Assembly (NCBI RefSeq): GCF_003171515.1
Contig: NC_089399.1
Span: 868,001-932,000, forward strand
Direction of reading: 5' to 3'
Length of the DNA stretch: 64,000 nt
Source: Pyrenophora tritici-repentis
Taxonomy: Eukaryota > Ascomycota > Dothideomycetes > Pleosporales > Pleosporaceae
Shown: positions 11,995 to 24,221 of the stretch, in pieces
How positions within the stretch are numbered: the first letter of the stretch is position 1
Layout of the letters: each line of letters begins with the position of its first letter
Notes under the pieces: model-generated
Databases searched by the model: none
What the model was told of the DNA's origin: nothing
What the model saw: the letters and a program-made list of their open reading frames with translations, nothing else
Program-made: the position numbers and the translations under genes

Positions 11995-13864
11995 ATGTCT
12001 GGAGTCGCATGTAAACACACGGATGTATGTCGATTCGACGGCGTCAGGCTTTGCTTGAGTTGTGGTACGACGGAATTCGAAGTCTCGTTCTCGGACAAGG
12101 CTATCTGCCTGGCAGACGGTTGCTACAAGTATACTTTGCTTGACTACAAATGCGGTCGCCAAGTTCGCCTTATCATCCTTCTCCCGGGCGCCTGGGAAGA
12201 TTCCCTTCGATGTGAGATCAGACATGTCAATCTGGACGACGATCCAGTATACGATGCAGTATCCTACACTTGGGCAACTAAAGCTGGAGACGCGTCTCTC
12301 TCCAAAGTTGTTCAGTGTGTACATGGTGGCTCCATCCTCATCACTCCCAACTGCCATTCCGTTCTTCGTCAAAACAGACGATGGGGAAAACGAACACTTT
12401 GGATTGATGCAATATGTAAGTGGTAGCCAGAGACCGTAGTACGAATTTCGGCTGACTCCAACTTGCCAAATAGGTATCGACCAAAAGAACACGAGTGAGC
12501 GCAGTCATCAGGTTGGGTTTATGGACCTCATTTACTCCAAAGCTCGGAGTGTTCGTGTCTGTATTCCTGATACCTCGCACGGGACCAAATCGGTAGACTA
12601 CGACCAATTGTTCCGCCGGTTGGGCGACGAGAAAGACATTGCTGCACTTGACAAGAGTTGTCTCTACAACACCCTAGAACACTTTTTTTCGTTGCGATAT
12701 TTTTCAAGGGTATGGGTTATTCAAGAAGTGGCATTGGCGCGAGTGGTATTTCTGCTTGTGCACGATCAAGTCCTCCAAGTAACCGCTCACATTATTGACC
12801 GCATGGCTCATCTTTGTAGGCTGAGCGCAAACCGCCCTTCTTGCATGGTCATCAGGTCCAATTGAGGAGGCAGGGGTTATTGATTGTTTGCGCACCAGCA
12901 TACATGGCAATGCCACCGACCCTCGTGATCGGGTCTTTGCAGTTCTAAGCCTTATGAAAGCTCAATCAAAGTCACTCATACCTGTAGACTACTCAATGAG
13001 TCTTGAAGTGGTATTCTCGAACGTAATGGTGGCAATCATCGCAACACAGCGGAACCTCGATATTCTATCTTACATGGACGACTACAACGACCCCGCCAGC
13101 CTAACAACTAAGACGATTGAATGTTACCTGAATCGGACAGAGAAACACGTCTTTCATACTCGGTGCCCTCTTCGTTTTCCTCCAATAGTCCAATTTCTAG
13201 GAGACAGCAACGGCCCCTGGCGCGCAACCGCAGACTTCAATATCACATTGTTTTCTGAATGTGAACAAGCAGTCAAGTACGAGAAGAACTTATGCTCTAT
13301 TAGGAGGCCACATCAACTGGCAATGATCCACGTCTACGCTTTCGTGTACGGGCACATTATCTCGATAGCGTTGACGGGACGTGTCCTTGTAGCGAAGGAA
13401 CGACCTACCAGGATGCAGAAGAATGGTTGCAAAGCGTGCGTGAGAGATATCCTGAAACATGTAGACTATCCTTATATGATTATATTCAGCGAAAAGGGTC
13501 AATTGGGCTTTGAATAAACGCAGATCGAAATGACAGAAGTCAGAGTACTGAGACGGAAGAAGTGGAACCCTCCGTCGCTCTCAGGAAATCACTTGCAAAT
13601 AGCAAACTATTCTCAACCCACTTTAGCGACGGCTACACCGACCGGGTTCCGCAGATGGACGACGAAATTTTTGCCATAGATGGCGCCCGAATGCCCTTTA
13701 TTCTCCGCCCAACCGGTCCGCAACAACATCGGATAGTGGGTATTTGTTTATTAGGGGCGACTCAGGACCTAGATCATTGGGTGGAGAGAAAGAAGCATAT
13801 GAACGGCGTATGCAGCATCCCGAGGCCCATTAGGGAGCAGACGGAGATGATTGAGATCTACTGA
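11995..13864 (+). pseudogene. Decayed HET-domain paralog
   Basis: The start region encodes the Cys-rich leader DGVRLCLSCGTTEFE often found at HET N-termini, then YDAVSYTWATKAGD and TLWIDAI, then an ordinary intron (12416-12473) joining to CIDQKNTSER, and RYFSRVWVIQEVALA. After that the frame breaks. Family-like sequence continues in a different frame from about 12825 (NATDPRDRVFAVLSL), shifts again near 13305 (FRVRAHYLDSVDGT, TTYQDAEEWLQ), meets an in-frame TGA at 13511, then resumes to 13864 with DEIFAIDGARMPFILRP, matching the neighbouring gene's EGDTVWAIDGCTVPLILR. The segment matching PTWVPDWTE is degraded near 13110-13150. At least two frameshifts and a stop make one full-length product unlikely. 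Sequencing error is the main alternative. Confidence 0.8.
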
Positions 13865-14174
13865 TTTAGGCAACTCTTTCTCTCAATCTTGTATTCATGG
13901 TGTTCCCCTATAGATTTCATTTTCGTATTCAATAAAGAACCAAGACCAGGCGCAAAAAATTTTCTCGTCTTATATAAACATCTGCACAAGTAGTATAAGC
14001 ATTTTCTCACAGCGATTACACAGATATCTTGTATCACTCGATCAATCAATTATGGATAACCAGAAGCAGATGTAATAAGCCGAGTATCAAAATGTATTAT
14101 CAATTTTATTCTATCTTACCTCAGATCTAAGCTCCACTACCTCCCTTCACATATCCCTCAAACCCACCCCCACA
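13865..14174. other. Short convergent intergenic spacer
   Basis: AT-rich 3' flank between the HET pseudogene and the S28 peptidase gene. Nothing else seen. Confidence 0.6.
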
Positions 14175-15995
14175 TTACCCCTTTTTCTCTCTCCAAAACT
14201 CCAAGAACCGATTTACAATCCTCATCTCCCAATAATGCGCCTCACGAATATACGCTGGCTCCGCAGCTACATCCTTAATCCCATAGCTATCCCAATGATG
14301 CCCCGCACCCGCAATCAAATAACTCGGATACTCATCACTACTAATCCTCGGACTAGACGCAAAGTTGGAATGATAGCACAAATCAAGCCACACATCCGTG
14401 TTCCCGTCAATGAGCGCCAGGTTCTCGGCTTGTAGGTCCCACCCGCCGTACTTGTTGTAGTAGTGCAGAGACGGCGTAGCAGGAACGCTGTTGAATTGGC
14501 CGTCGGGAAAGGCCCAGGTACACCATTGTTGGGTGTAAGGGATTTTCAGGACGCGCGAGATAAGCGAGGGACCCATTACGGGGGCAACTTGGTAGCCACC
14601 GGATTCCGCGCATGTGGAGTAGAGGTAGGAGCGAGCGGCGCCGTTTGTGGGGTCAGCGTAGAAGGTTTGGTTTTGGGTGCTGAAGCAGCCGGGATCTGTG
14701 GAGTTGATGCGGCCGGTGGTACATAGGGGTAGGAAGATTTGCTTGATGTAGTTTGCGTAGTTGCCGAGGCCGGTCCAGGGGTCGCCGTTTGTGTATTTGG
14801 AGAGGGATGTGTCGATGCTGCTGATATTTGCGGGTGGGTTGGGGTTTGTGACGTTACTGCAAAAGTTCCAGAAGTCGTTGTGGCCGTAGAGAGGGGACCA
14901 GTTGAGCTCTTGCCAGGTGTTTGTGGGGTAATTCATTGGGCCGCCGATGGGGAAGGCGATGGTCATGGCGAAGTCGCCTAGGCTGGAGAGGTCCCCAAGA
15001 CCGAAGACTTCTTTTACGGCTTGGATGCCTTCTTTGTTGTCGTCCCAGATGAGGTTGTCGATTTTGTTGATAATATCGACAATAAGGGAGACACAGTCCG
15101 CGGGTCCATACTTCATGATCGGGTTGTACCAGGTTGGGTATTCGAGGAGTGCTTGAACAGTGGCACTGCTGCCAATGCCACCGGCAAACTTGCCATTATA
15201 AGTCTTCATGGTAAATGCGGTTTGTGCACCAGCGAGCGAACCACCGTACATTATCCATGGAACGTCGGGTCCGCTGAGGGTAGCATTGACACCAGGGAAC
15301 GTGGCATATTCCCTGAAGTAGGCGTTATCAGCAATTGCTGTTATCTGTTAGTTAGTTTCGTTGGCAAGAAGTTTTTGTATAACCTACTCTGCTCCGTAGT
15401 CAAGAACCTTAACTCATCCGTCGTACTAGTATTAAACGGATAGCTCTCTCCATAATACCGATTCTCAAGAATTACACCCAGGCCACTAAACTTTTCCATC
15501 AATATCTGAATGACTATTCCAACTCGTTAGTCATCTTTCCCAGACAAAAATGCATTCAAGACTTACTTCCAGTCTGCAAGTTCGGGAATCTCGATTCTCC
15601 ACTCGTCTCTCCACCAATGTAGAGAAAAACCGGGCCTCCAGGCTTGTAGTACGACGAATCAAAGACTAAATACTCAACGATCAGTTCAAAGGTCCTAATT
15701 GTCGGGGCTCCAGTGGGATGAGGACTTACAGTACCGCTGCTTAAACGTATCATTCGTATGCGGAACATAGCGACAGCTCTCAGGAAAATGATCAATCTGC
15801 CTTGAATCAGGTACAACCCCACAGAACATCATCAACAAACCTTGAACAAGAGGAACCAAAAGAAAAACATACCGGCATATCAATCGTATGCGGCGCATAC
15901 CCCTCCGCCGCCCTCTTGCTGCTCATCCACCTCGGCTGCAGGACAGCCTCCGCCACAACCGCCAGTCCACCAATCAACGCAATTAGACCCTTCAT
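14175..15995 (-). CDS. Secreted serine peptidase, family S28 (prolyl carboxypeptidase type)
   Basis: Five exons (15873-15995, 15730-15796, 15567-15665, 15388-15513, 14175-15337) join to 525 aa. A hydrophobic signal peptide (GLIALIGGLAVVAEA) leads into PIDHFPESCRY, then KPGGPVFLYIGGE, TGIIQILMEKFSGLGVILE and ENRYYGESYPF, all S28 landmarks. The catalytic Ser is near residue 172 in MYGGSLAGA, Asp near 453 in DGNTDVWLD, and His near 485 in AGAGHHWDS. S28 enzymes cleave after proline at acidic pH in vacuole or outside the cell. Acceptors were chosen so that the conserved motifs read through each junction; total length is a multiple of three. N-glycosylation sequons (NVT, NIS, NQT) support secretion. 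Confidence 0.92.
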
Positions 15996-16683
15996 CTTGA
16001 AATTATTTGAAACTTCAACCAAGAACAGAGAAAAGAAAAAGAGAATCAAGGACCTTCGTATACCTCCTTAACCCGTCCCCAGCTCACACCTCGGAGCAGA
16101 GCAAGCTCGCGCATTTACTAGTTCAGGTTGCGAAAGCGGGGCAGGTGCAGGAGCGCTAGGCAGAAAGAGGCAGTTGGGTACAAAGCTTGGTTAAGCTTGG
16201 GGAAGCTTGGTTGGTTTTAAGTGGGTGTGATGATGACGGGCTGCGTATTGCTTACGAGGTGTTATCTGGGTAACACGGCGGACGAGGGACGGGATGTAGT
16301 TGGGGGCGGGGAATTTAGATGTGTTGGTGTCTGGGGGTCCTTTTTTGCAGACATTGTTGAAGTGGGATTGAGATGTGGGATACGGGGGTGTTTACTACAC
16401 TGCTATAGTTTTTTGGACTCTACTGCTGCTCCTGTGAACATGTTTCTACCTACTTTCTTTTCTCAGACTAGCTGCTAGCTTATCTTTGGCGTGGAGTGGG
16501 GGGATAGTCAGTGCGTAAGGCCGGCCGATGGTCAACCGTCAATGTCAGATCAGTAACGCCGATTGGCATACATTTTCTCGTACCCGTGAAAGGATTGACA
16601 GCTTGGAACATCTAATTCTCTCACACATGGAAGCCGTATGTATCACTATCTAAGCCGAGGTGACTACAGAAAACTCATATCCT
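15996..16683. other. Intergenic, promoter side of S28 gene
   Basis: Upstream flank of the S28 gene and 3' flank of the oxidoreductase gene. It includes the decamer repeat listed separately at 16181-16210. No gene seen. Confidence 0.6.
16181..16210. repeat. Three tandem decamers ending AAGCTTGG
   Basis: CAAAGCTTGG, TTAAGCTTGG and GGAAGCTTGG follow each other without spacer, so the palindrome AAGCTT recurs exactly every 10 bp, about 185-215 bp upstream of the S28 start codon. Spacing of one helical turn would suit a repeated protein-binding site, but that is inference. Confidence 0.85.
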
Positions 16684-18118
16684 TCACTCGAGAGCCTCGC
16701 TCGTCGGTCGGATGAGCATGCCGGCCTTCTCGTATGTCCGATCCGTGGCTTCCATTTGCTTGATACTCTCCTCGCCTGTCACCCAAGCGCCACTTCCCTC
16801 CCTCCTCTTGATCTTGTTCACGAATTCTTCAAGCTGGTATCGATACGTAGCCCACCAGCCCTGACCTTTGTTCTCTCCACCCATGCCTTCAGGCCATGTG
16901 TATGCTTTCAACTTGTCTGTAGTCTGTTCTTGTTTGAGGATTTGGCCGGTCTTGGGATCGAGGAATTTGATCGTAGTTGTGACATCGATGCGGTGCCATA
17001 CATGTGGACCCATGAAGTTCCAGAAGATGACCGTCTTCTGACTAGACCTATCAACCCCATCTTGAGCTTCGAGCTTCTCTGGTCGCAAGCGGACGGTCGA
17101 TGTAGACAGCAGGCCTTGAAAATTGGGCCAGTTGGATGTTAGCCATGGGAACCAGTATCCACCCCTCTTGCCTAAATCTGCGAACATGTGTCCTTTTCCA
17201 CCATTGGGAAAGGTGTAGGTAGCCTTCATGGCTTGGTCACATCGCTGATCGAACGGCTGATGTATAAGACGAGGCGTTGCAGAGTCAACTTGTACGGGTT
17301 CAGTGCCGAATACGCCTCGTACTGAAGACAGCGTGTAGTGTCCCAAGTCCATGGCAGTACCACCAGCAAGATTATAATCGAACCTGATGTCGGTGTTAGG
17401 GAAAGCACCTGCGGGCACTCCAGCGCTAGCATCTACACTCTCGACCAAATTCTTGTCAAATTGAGCGAGAAAGACGTGCCATGCGGGATGGAAGCGGTAG
17501 TGGCTTGCTTCGACAAGCACTGGTGCGTTTGGGGCATTGAACAGTGGGTGGTGAAAGAGTGAGCGTGCTTCTTGCGCGTTGGAGACTGACGGCTTTTCGA
17601 GCAGCACGTGTTTTCCAGCTTTGAGCGCGGCAAGCGTCCATTTGTAGTGTAGACCATTGGGCAATGGGTTGTATATGCAGTCAATCGATGGGTCATTGAT
17701 CAGTGCTGTGATGTGTTAGTGAGTGTGCTCACATGCACACAGGTTGCTCGACTACTATCAAGGCATGCCCCGTAGAAGCCAACAAACCTTCGTAGCTGTC
17801 GTGGACAATGGGGACATCCCATCGTTTCGCATAAGCCTCTGCTTTTTTCCTGTCCCTTGCTGCAACCGCAACTACAATGACGTCGGCATGGGAACGTGCT
17901 TGAATGATCAAAGCCTGTGGACTGTTTCACCCTTGGGATTAGCTCCCGAAGACAATCAAACTAAACTTAGAAGTTAAGACGGTAAACCAAACATACGCAA
18001 TCGCGGCGGCCCCTAGTATCCCAAAACGAAGAGCGTCGTCATTCTTCTTTACCGGCTTTCGCCCGGCTGCCCACTCGCCAAACTCTCCTAGGTAGTTCAA
18101 CCAGTCAACAAGGCCCAT
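16684..18118 (-). CDS. Gfo/Idh/MocA-family NAD(P)-dependent oxidoreductase
   Basis: Exons 17997-18118, 17788-17921 and 16684-17705 join to 425 aa. The N-terminal Rossmann fold reads LRFGILGAAAIAPQALI with the intron inside it, followed by VIVVAVAARDRKKAEAYA. The IDCIYNPLPNGLHY strand and the LLEKPSVSNAQEA motif contain the EKP signature in which Lys contributes to catalysis. The second domain has AMDLGHYTLSS. This family oxidizes or reduces sugars and related alcohols, for example dimeric dihydrodiol or xylose dehydrogenases. An uncleaved N-terminal helix (MGLVDWLNYLGEFGEW) is typical of fungal members. The substrate is unknown. Confidence 0.9.
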
Positions 18119-21100
18119 GATTGATAATAGTCGCGGTTGTGAGATGAGAAGCACAGGGATGGAGTTGAAGATGTTTCGTTTCGTGAGGAGCCTTGCAAGC
18201 TGTATCTCCCGCTTTCTGTAGTTGACACTGAAGCGGGGTTACGCCCCGTTCCCAACTACCTAGATAGTACACATGCAACTACTCTAGCAATCTTGCGATA
18301 GCCAGCAAAGTTGGTGCATCTAATTCCCGCATCAATGCTAATGATGATGTAGTTTGTACATTTCAGGGTCTCCAAGCACATGCCCGGCGTTGCATGCTGG
18401 GGTGTGGCTGTGCATGCTTGGCGCTACCTCGGCCTGAATTGCACCGCAGTGTCAGGCCATTTCCTCCTTGGCAGCATCCAGAAATAGATGGCTAATGTAA
18501 AGCACGCGGCATACCCAGTGGACGATCAGGGTGCCGCAAGCTGAGGCTCCATAGTAGTTGCAATATAATACCTAGCAAACACTTTAGGCAGAAACCAGGC
18601 ATCAGCATAATAGTAATAGAGCGTGGGGCCCACAACGACACTGTATACCTCGTTCAGGTTGAGGCATAAGTGTGATATAGACGCAGCCAGGACCTGGTTC
18701 GTTGGAGATGGGATGATATGCCGTCCTCGGAGTCAAGGGCCCGGCTAATGAGAACAAAGGCAACGGAACACCGAGGCATTTGGCTCGTCCGACGACGCCC
18801 TCTGGAACACGACAACGAGTCGAGGTCCGTAACGGCCAAGGCAAGTCTGAGGCATAGCGGCGTCGACGTCGGCCTATTTAGACTTTTTTCTGCCAGGCCA
18901 GGCCATGCTAGGCCGCAACCGGCAAAAGGACGGCAATAGCAATACTGTAGCCAGCGACTCGTGAGGGCGACCTGAGGCGCGTTTCAGGTGTAAATCGCGG
19001 TGGCGAGAGATGCGGCATTGCCTTGCATGAACATGCCGTTCAGGAGAGGTCGTGTGTGATCGACGGGCGCTGATGCACGCGTGCCTGGTTGCCTGCGAAA
19101 CGAATTGCGCAACCGAGGTGTGTATGAGCCACAGCCACATAGGGCCCACACACTCACACAATGTCTCGCCAAGCACGCCATGTCACGTGTCTTGGGTAAG
19201 TATAGACATGTACATGACGCTATCTCACACTGCGGTAGGATCACCTCGATGATGTCAAGATTCAGATGCAGCGGAGATTTGGTCGGACACGGAGAAATTT
19301 GCAACTGGCGGTGCAAGCTTGGACGAGCGTGATGGAGACAAAGTGCAAAAAAGCAGTGGGCCGAGCGTCAATGATCAACCGGAGACGATGGATACCGTGA
19401 TTGGATCTTCCTGGGGGTGAATTGATCTTGTTGGCTACTCGGTATGAAGCGGCTCGCTAAAAGCCACGACGCCTGGCACCGGAGGTCACAAGATGAAGAT
19501 GAAGATGATGATTGCTTCAAACGGCCATGCAGCGGTGAGCAAGCTCGCTGCTCGACAATGGAAGCTTTTGCTAGAGCGGCAGCGGCAGTTGCAGGTTCCA
19601 ACGGTCTTTTGCTAGCTTCGTCCTATTGTAACGAGTTCCGACCACCTGGTTCTACTGACTAGGCAACGGCCAAATCGCGACTCGCAACGGCGTCCGTGTT
19701 GAGACGACGACAAGGGGTTTTTTTGGGTCTTGGGTATTCACCGCTAGCGGTGAGTCAGAGACGAGGGAACAAATGACGAAAGCGCCGAATAGCGTCCATG
19801 ACGATTAGGGTTTTCATTTGGCTGCATTCCAACTCAGAGCACTCTGTGCTAGTAAGGCTGCTACCCACAGACCCACGATCTGCATGCAGAACGTGGCAGG
19901 TGTGGAATTGCGGGCGTTGAGTCAGAAGTGATCTCTGCCAGGGATAGTAGGTAATGGGCAAGAAAGAAAAATGAAGCCAGCAGGTTTATTGCACTGTATC
20001 CAAGCACCAATGCCGGTTTCCACCTACATGTTGTGCACCGCAGGCGTTAGGCCATGTCTTGGGCGGGACGCCTGCCTTGGAGCCTGCAGCTATACTAAGA
20101 AGTTGACGTCTGGCTTGACACTGCCCACGTCGCACATGGACGAGCAAACCAAGGCAGGCTGGAGAAGTGACCCACTCGAACCGATTGGCCCGTGGCCTTG
20201 CGTACTCCACGTACAGTACAGGATTATTGTATTGGTAAGTATAGCTTTGTATGCATCAGACCGGTACTCCGCCATTGCAGCCCATATGCCAATCTATACG
20301 GCAGGTACGGCTCACCCGGGGTGAGACGGGTAGATCGAAGATGAGAGCGGAAGTCAACGGCTCATTGTCCAATCCCTACTCCAATGTCTACTCTTGCTGA
20401 AACCAAGGACAATACACTTTCGGACTTGTCGTATTCGCAGTCGGACGCGGAGTGCAGCGCGAGCTGACTGCGCCTCCGTTCGCGCGCTGAGAGCCGAGCC
20501 GTCCTTGGGCTACGATATGCACATACGTATCGTACGTGCCTGAAATATTTTCGGCATGCGGATCCGAATATCAAGACACAGTCAGCGCGTGCGGACATGC
20601 TGGCTGAATAATGTGGTGTGGATGGACCCGCTCGGAGCCCTGGATCGAGGGGGGCATTGGCGTCGGATTGCGGCGCAGGCATCCATCTCATGGTACTTAG
20701 TGCCTAACCGCGCGACGCGCTGTTTGCTGTACATGAAGGCCTCAAAACGCCGGATACGAAGTTTGAACGTGAAGAGGGTCCAACGGCTAATCACTGTGGA
20801 GACTGGCGAATTTGATTTGTCCTGTTTGAGCGGTGTAGCCGTCGACTGCATGGCAAAGGGGAGCGAAATTTGGTAGACAAAGATATTACGCCAACTAGCG
20901 TAGCATAGTCGCAGTACTTTTCTTCGCCTAGCCATGCATCTCTTGGCTGGCCAACCTGTCAAGGGTCATCTGCCACAGTTGGAAGCCTAGCATGGCTCCC
21001 TGGATGCTCTGCACTCGTGCCTGAACGGGCTGCAGGCCTGAAGCAAGCAACTGCCCTGCTACCGCGCGGTCAAGAGGGTGTGAGACGATCATCGCTTGCT

Positions 21101-21279
21101 TACCGCGCTGCCTTTTCCAAGCTGAAGTGCGCCAAGTATCGTCGTTCCTGCACAAGCCGGGTTGCTGCCGTGACATCTCAGGCGAACCGGTCACGCGCAA
21201 GGTTTCGGTCGTAGCGAGACAGGAACACGCCCGGGCAAAGGAGGACCCAGATTCACTCAAGAATACGTCACACAGCGCT

Positions 21280-21306
21280 TGTCGTGGTAGTGGTCGTGGT
21301 CGTGGC
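21280..21306. repeat. Degenerate GTGGTC hexamer repeat
   Basis: A run of TGTCGTGGTAGTGGTCG type, about four copies of a 6-bp unit with small differences, in noncoding sequence. Confidence 0.7.
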
Positions 21307-22482
21307 CGAGCTTGTAATGTACAGGTGCCTAATTGTGGAGGCTGACGAGGCAAACCTTCTCTCCTCATACACACGCGGCCGCGCTTGCAAAGGACGGTGG
21401 GGTGGATCCTGTCACTACCATGTGCCTTAGCGGGTATCAAAGAGGGTGTGGACGGGAGCTATGGTGCGGGCTGATGACGGGCCAACACTCGTAGCCGAAC
21501 ACATGCTCCTTGTGCCCACTTTCTCACTCAGCAGCCAAAAACAGCCAGTATCAGAGTCATCGCTTCGTCAGGCTTACATACCATGTCGGAATGTCTCCGA
21601 TGCTGTTGAGTCCGTCTGACTTGCATACACGTTTCACCTTGAGCAATAAAAGAGGCAATGTAAGAGTAAGAGTGGGTGATCTTAATAGACCAAACGATTA
21701 ATGCTACGGGACAATATTGGGTATTCCTCCAGGCTATGGTGCCGCCGGACCAGTAACAAAAACTCCGCCAGTTAACAAAGCTATCATGTACAACCGGGTC
21801 CCAAGCGCCGACCAACGCATGTCCAAAAACAGTAAAAACGCTGATTATTACAGGTAGGTAAGGGTGCCAATAAGTCAAGTAGGCGTCTATAGAGAAGATT
21901 CGTTCCGTCCACCCGAGCCAGCGCGTGTGTGGGATATGCAAGCGTAGCCATGGACCGATGACCAGCTACACCCGGCAAATGAGCCAGGGTCACATGTTTC
22001 GGGACGTCGTGGACACCATGTGTTGGAGTCGGAGGCACCAGTGTCGACATTGCTACCAGTGAATGCGTAGATTGCCTTTAACCGGTGATAGCGTCGAGTG
22101 TCAGGTGAGCAACAAGGAGTAGTTCTGATCCTGAGGCACGAGGTGCGTCGTACTGAATGCGGCAGATGCTCTGCATGATGGCGACATTCCAGGCGGCAGT
22201 GTGGGTGCTCCAAGTTGTGGATGATAAGGAATTAAGGTGGAGTAGGCGGATAAGGATGCGTAGTCGATATCAATGCTGAGCTGCCAAATAAATTATGAGA
22301 GTCGTTGACATGGTCGTCTATTTGGACTTGGTTGGGACCGCAGGAAGAGGGCAGGTTGGTGGTGGGCCAGGGCAAGGTGGGAGGTTCTGTCCGGCCATGT
22401 TGCACTCGCTGTAGGTAAGAGCAGCCATTGGATGAGTTGATATTAGGTTGTTGGTGGGTTGATTGGAAGGCGAGTTATTGTA

Positions 22483-22487
<5 letters not shown>

Positions 22488-22526
<39 letters not shown>
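22488..22526. repeat. GTA trinucleotide microsatellite, about 12 units
   Basis: Uninterrupted GTA/AGT repeat. Read on the minus strand it would encode a Thr or Tyr run at the end of a 155-codon open frame, but that frame has no other support. Confidence 0.95.
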
Positions 22527-24187
22527 CGTTGAAGATGTGAGAGTCGTTGTCGTAGACGTTGATGGTGTAGAAGACTGCAGAGATGTATACTCTTCGTGGT
22601 AGTCGAGGATGGTGGATGATGAAACGATTTCTGGTCGTGGTGGGGGGTCAACGTATTTATGCTTGTGCTCAGATTGCAGAGGCCCAAAATGTCGGTCAGA
22701 GCTACGTACCTTGACGATGGTGTGTAATGGCGCTAGGCAGCGCATGGCACGGTCCAAGCGGTGAAAGAGGCGTTGGGCTGATGAGCAGGAAAGGGGTGGC
22801 TCCTGGTGTGTGCATGAGCTAAAGCACGGCGAAACATCGCTGATCCCGGTCAGATAATTCGCAGGGGTAAAAGGAAACACGAACCTGCGCGTTACCGCTT
22901 GCCGTTTCATCAGCCTCGTGACCGTATGAAGATGATGTTGATCCAGTCATGTCGCAGTTGGCGCTCCTCGCGGCATGTCGTTGGTACAACGCATCACCTC
23001 TGGCGTATAGCAGCAGGCAGAGGGCGCATAATACATGGGAAATACCATTACGAGTCTGACATCACCTGTTGTTCCATGACATTGTCCGCGTCTTGTTAGT
23101 CTTATTAGTCGACATGGCTAGTGCGAACGGTCGTGATAATTGAAACATGGCCCTCCTTTTCCCACCCGCCAGTGCGCAGGGCTGCTGCCATCAGTCGCCA
23201 CCTTGGGTCGGCCTGCTAACTTGGGAGGAGGGTTTGCTTGCCATGCCTGCAAAAGCTTCAGGAACAGGCTGCGCTCGGTGTCTATACCCGTGCGTGTCAG
23301 AATTAGGTCCTGACACTGCGACAACAAATTTCGGTCGCACAATTTGCGACGTCGCCTATTTGCCCGCAACCGCCCACCGTGTCCTGGGAGTCGACCGCCC
23401 ACCGCCCTCCGCCCACCGTCTTCGAGCGCAGGACGGAGATCTAGCGCGCATGCCCACCTTCTCCCGTGCTTCTCCCAAGCTTCCATGTAATTTCAATCCG
23501 AGAAAGGCCCCTAGAATTTTTCCTCTCCACTGCGGGCTGCTGATGCATGCCCGTGCTGGTACGGTACAGTAGCAGTCTGATGCACCAACCCGTCTTTGCT
23601 TGTTTGCACCTGGCACCGTCATGGTCACGCAGACTGTACGGTACTGGTATGGTAGGGTAGCTGTGCAAAAAAGGGCCCGAGAGAGTTTAGCTTTTTGCCC
23701 TTGGTCAGGATGAGCGCAAATCGCACACGCAACGATGTCATGCTTATTTTCGTCCTTCTAGTTAGTCTGTCGGCCGCCTTGATGCGATTCGTGTTAATCC
23801 CGGCCTCGCGCTTGTGTCAAGGCAGACGCCGGCGCCCTGTATGCCCTGTTGCCCTTTTCTCCCTCCGGCCATCACCAGTGGCTGGCAGTGGCTGCTCGAT
23901 AAAGGTTATACCACAAGGTCGGCTGGTCCGGAAGAAGAGAGTTGAGCGAGCGGGATTCAGCCACTTGGCCTTGAGTCTATTCTACCGTGTCGCAGCTTGG
24001 AGGCTGTACCAGCACCCATCTCCACGTGGTCCGCCAAGTCTCATGTTTGAGCCTGCAAAAGCGTTTGTTTGATTTACATTCGCAATATGTCTCTGCACCC
24101 CTCTAGGCCCTAGTCCGGTCCCAATGGGGACGACCACGACTATCGTGCCCTTTGCAACCTGGTTACCGATCGCCAAAAGCAAGAGAG

Positions 24188-24221
24188 ATTTGCCTTGGAT
24201 TTGCCTTGGATTTCCCTTGGA
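24188..24221. repeat. Three copies of an 11-bp unit
   Basis: The unit GATTTGCCTTG is repeated three times in tandem, the last copy with one or two changes. Confidence 0.85.

Noticed and set aside
22443..22910. 155-codon minus frame ending in a poly-Thr run
   Set aside because: The Thr run is the translated microsatellite and the rest shows no conservation-like features or signal peptide.
23147..23572. 141-codon ATG-started plus frame
   Set aside because: No motif, odd composition, and overlapping open frames on the other strand.
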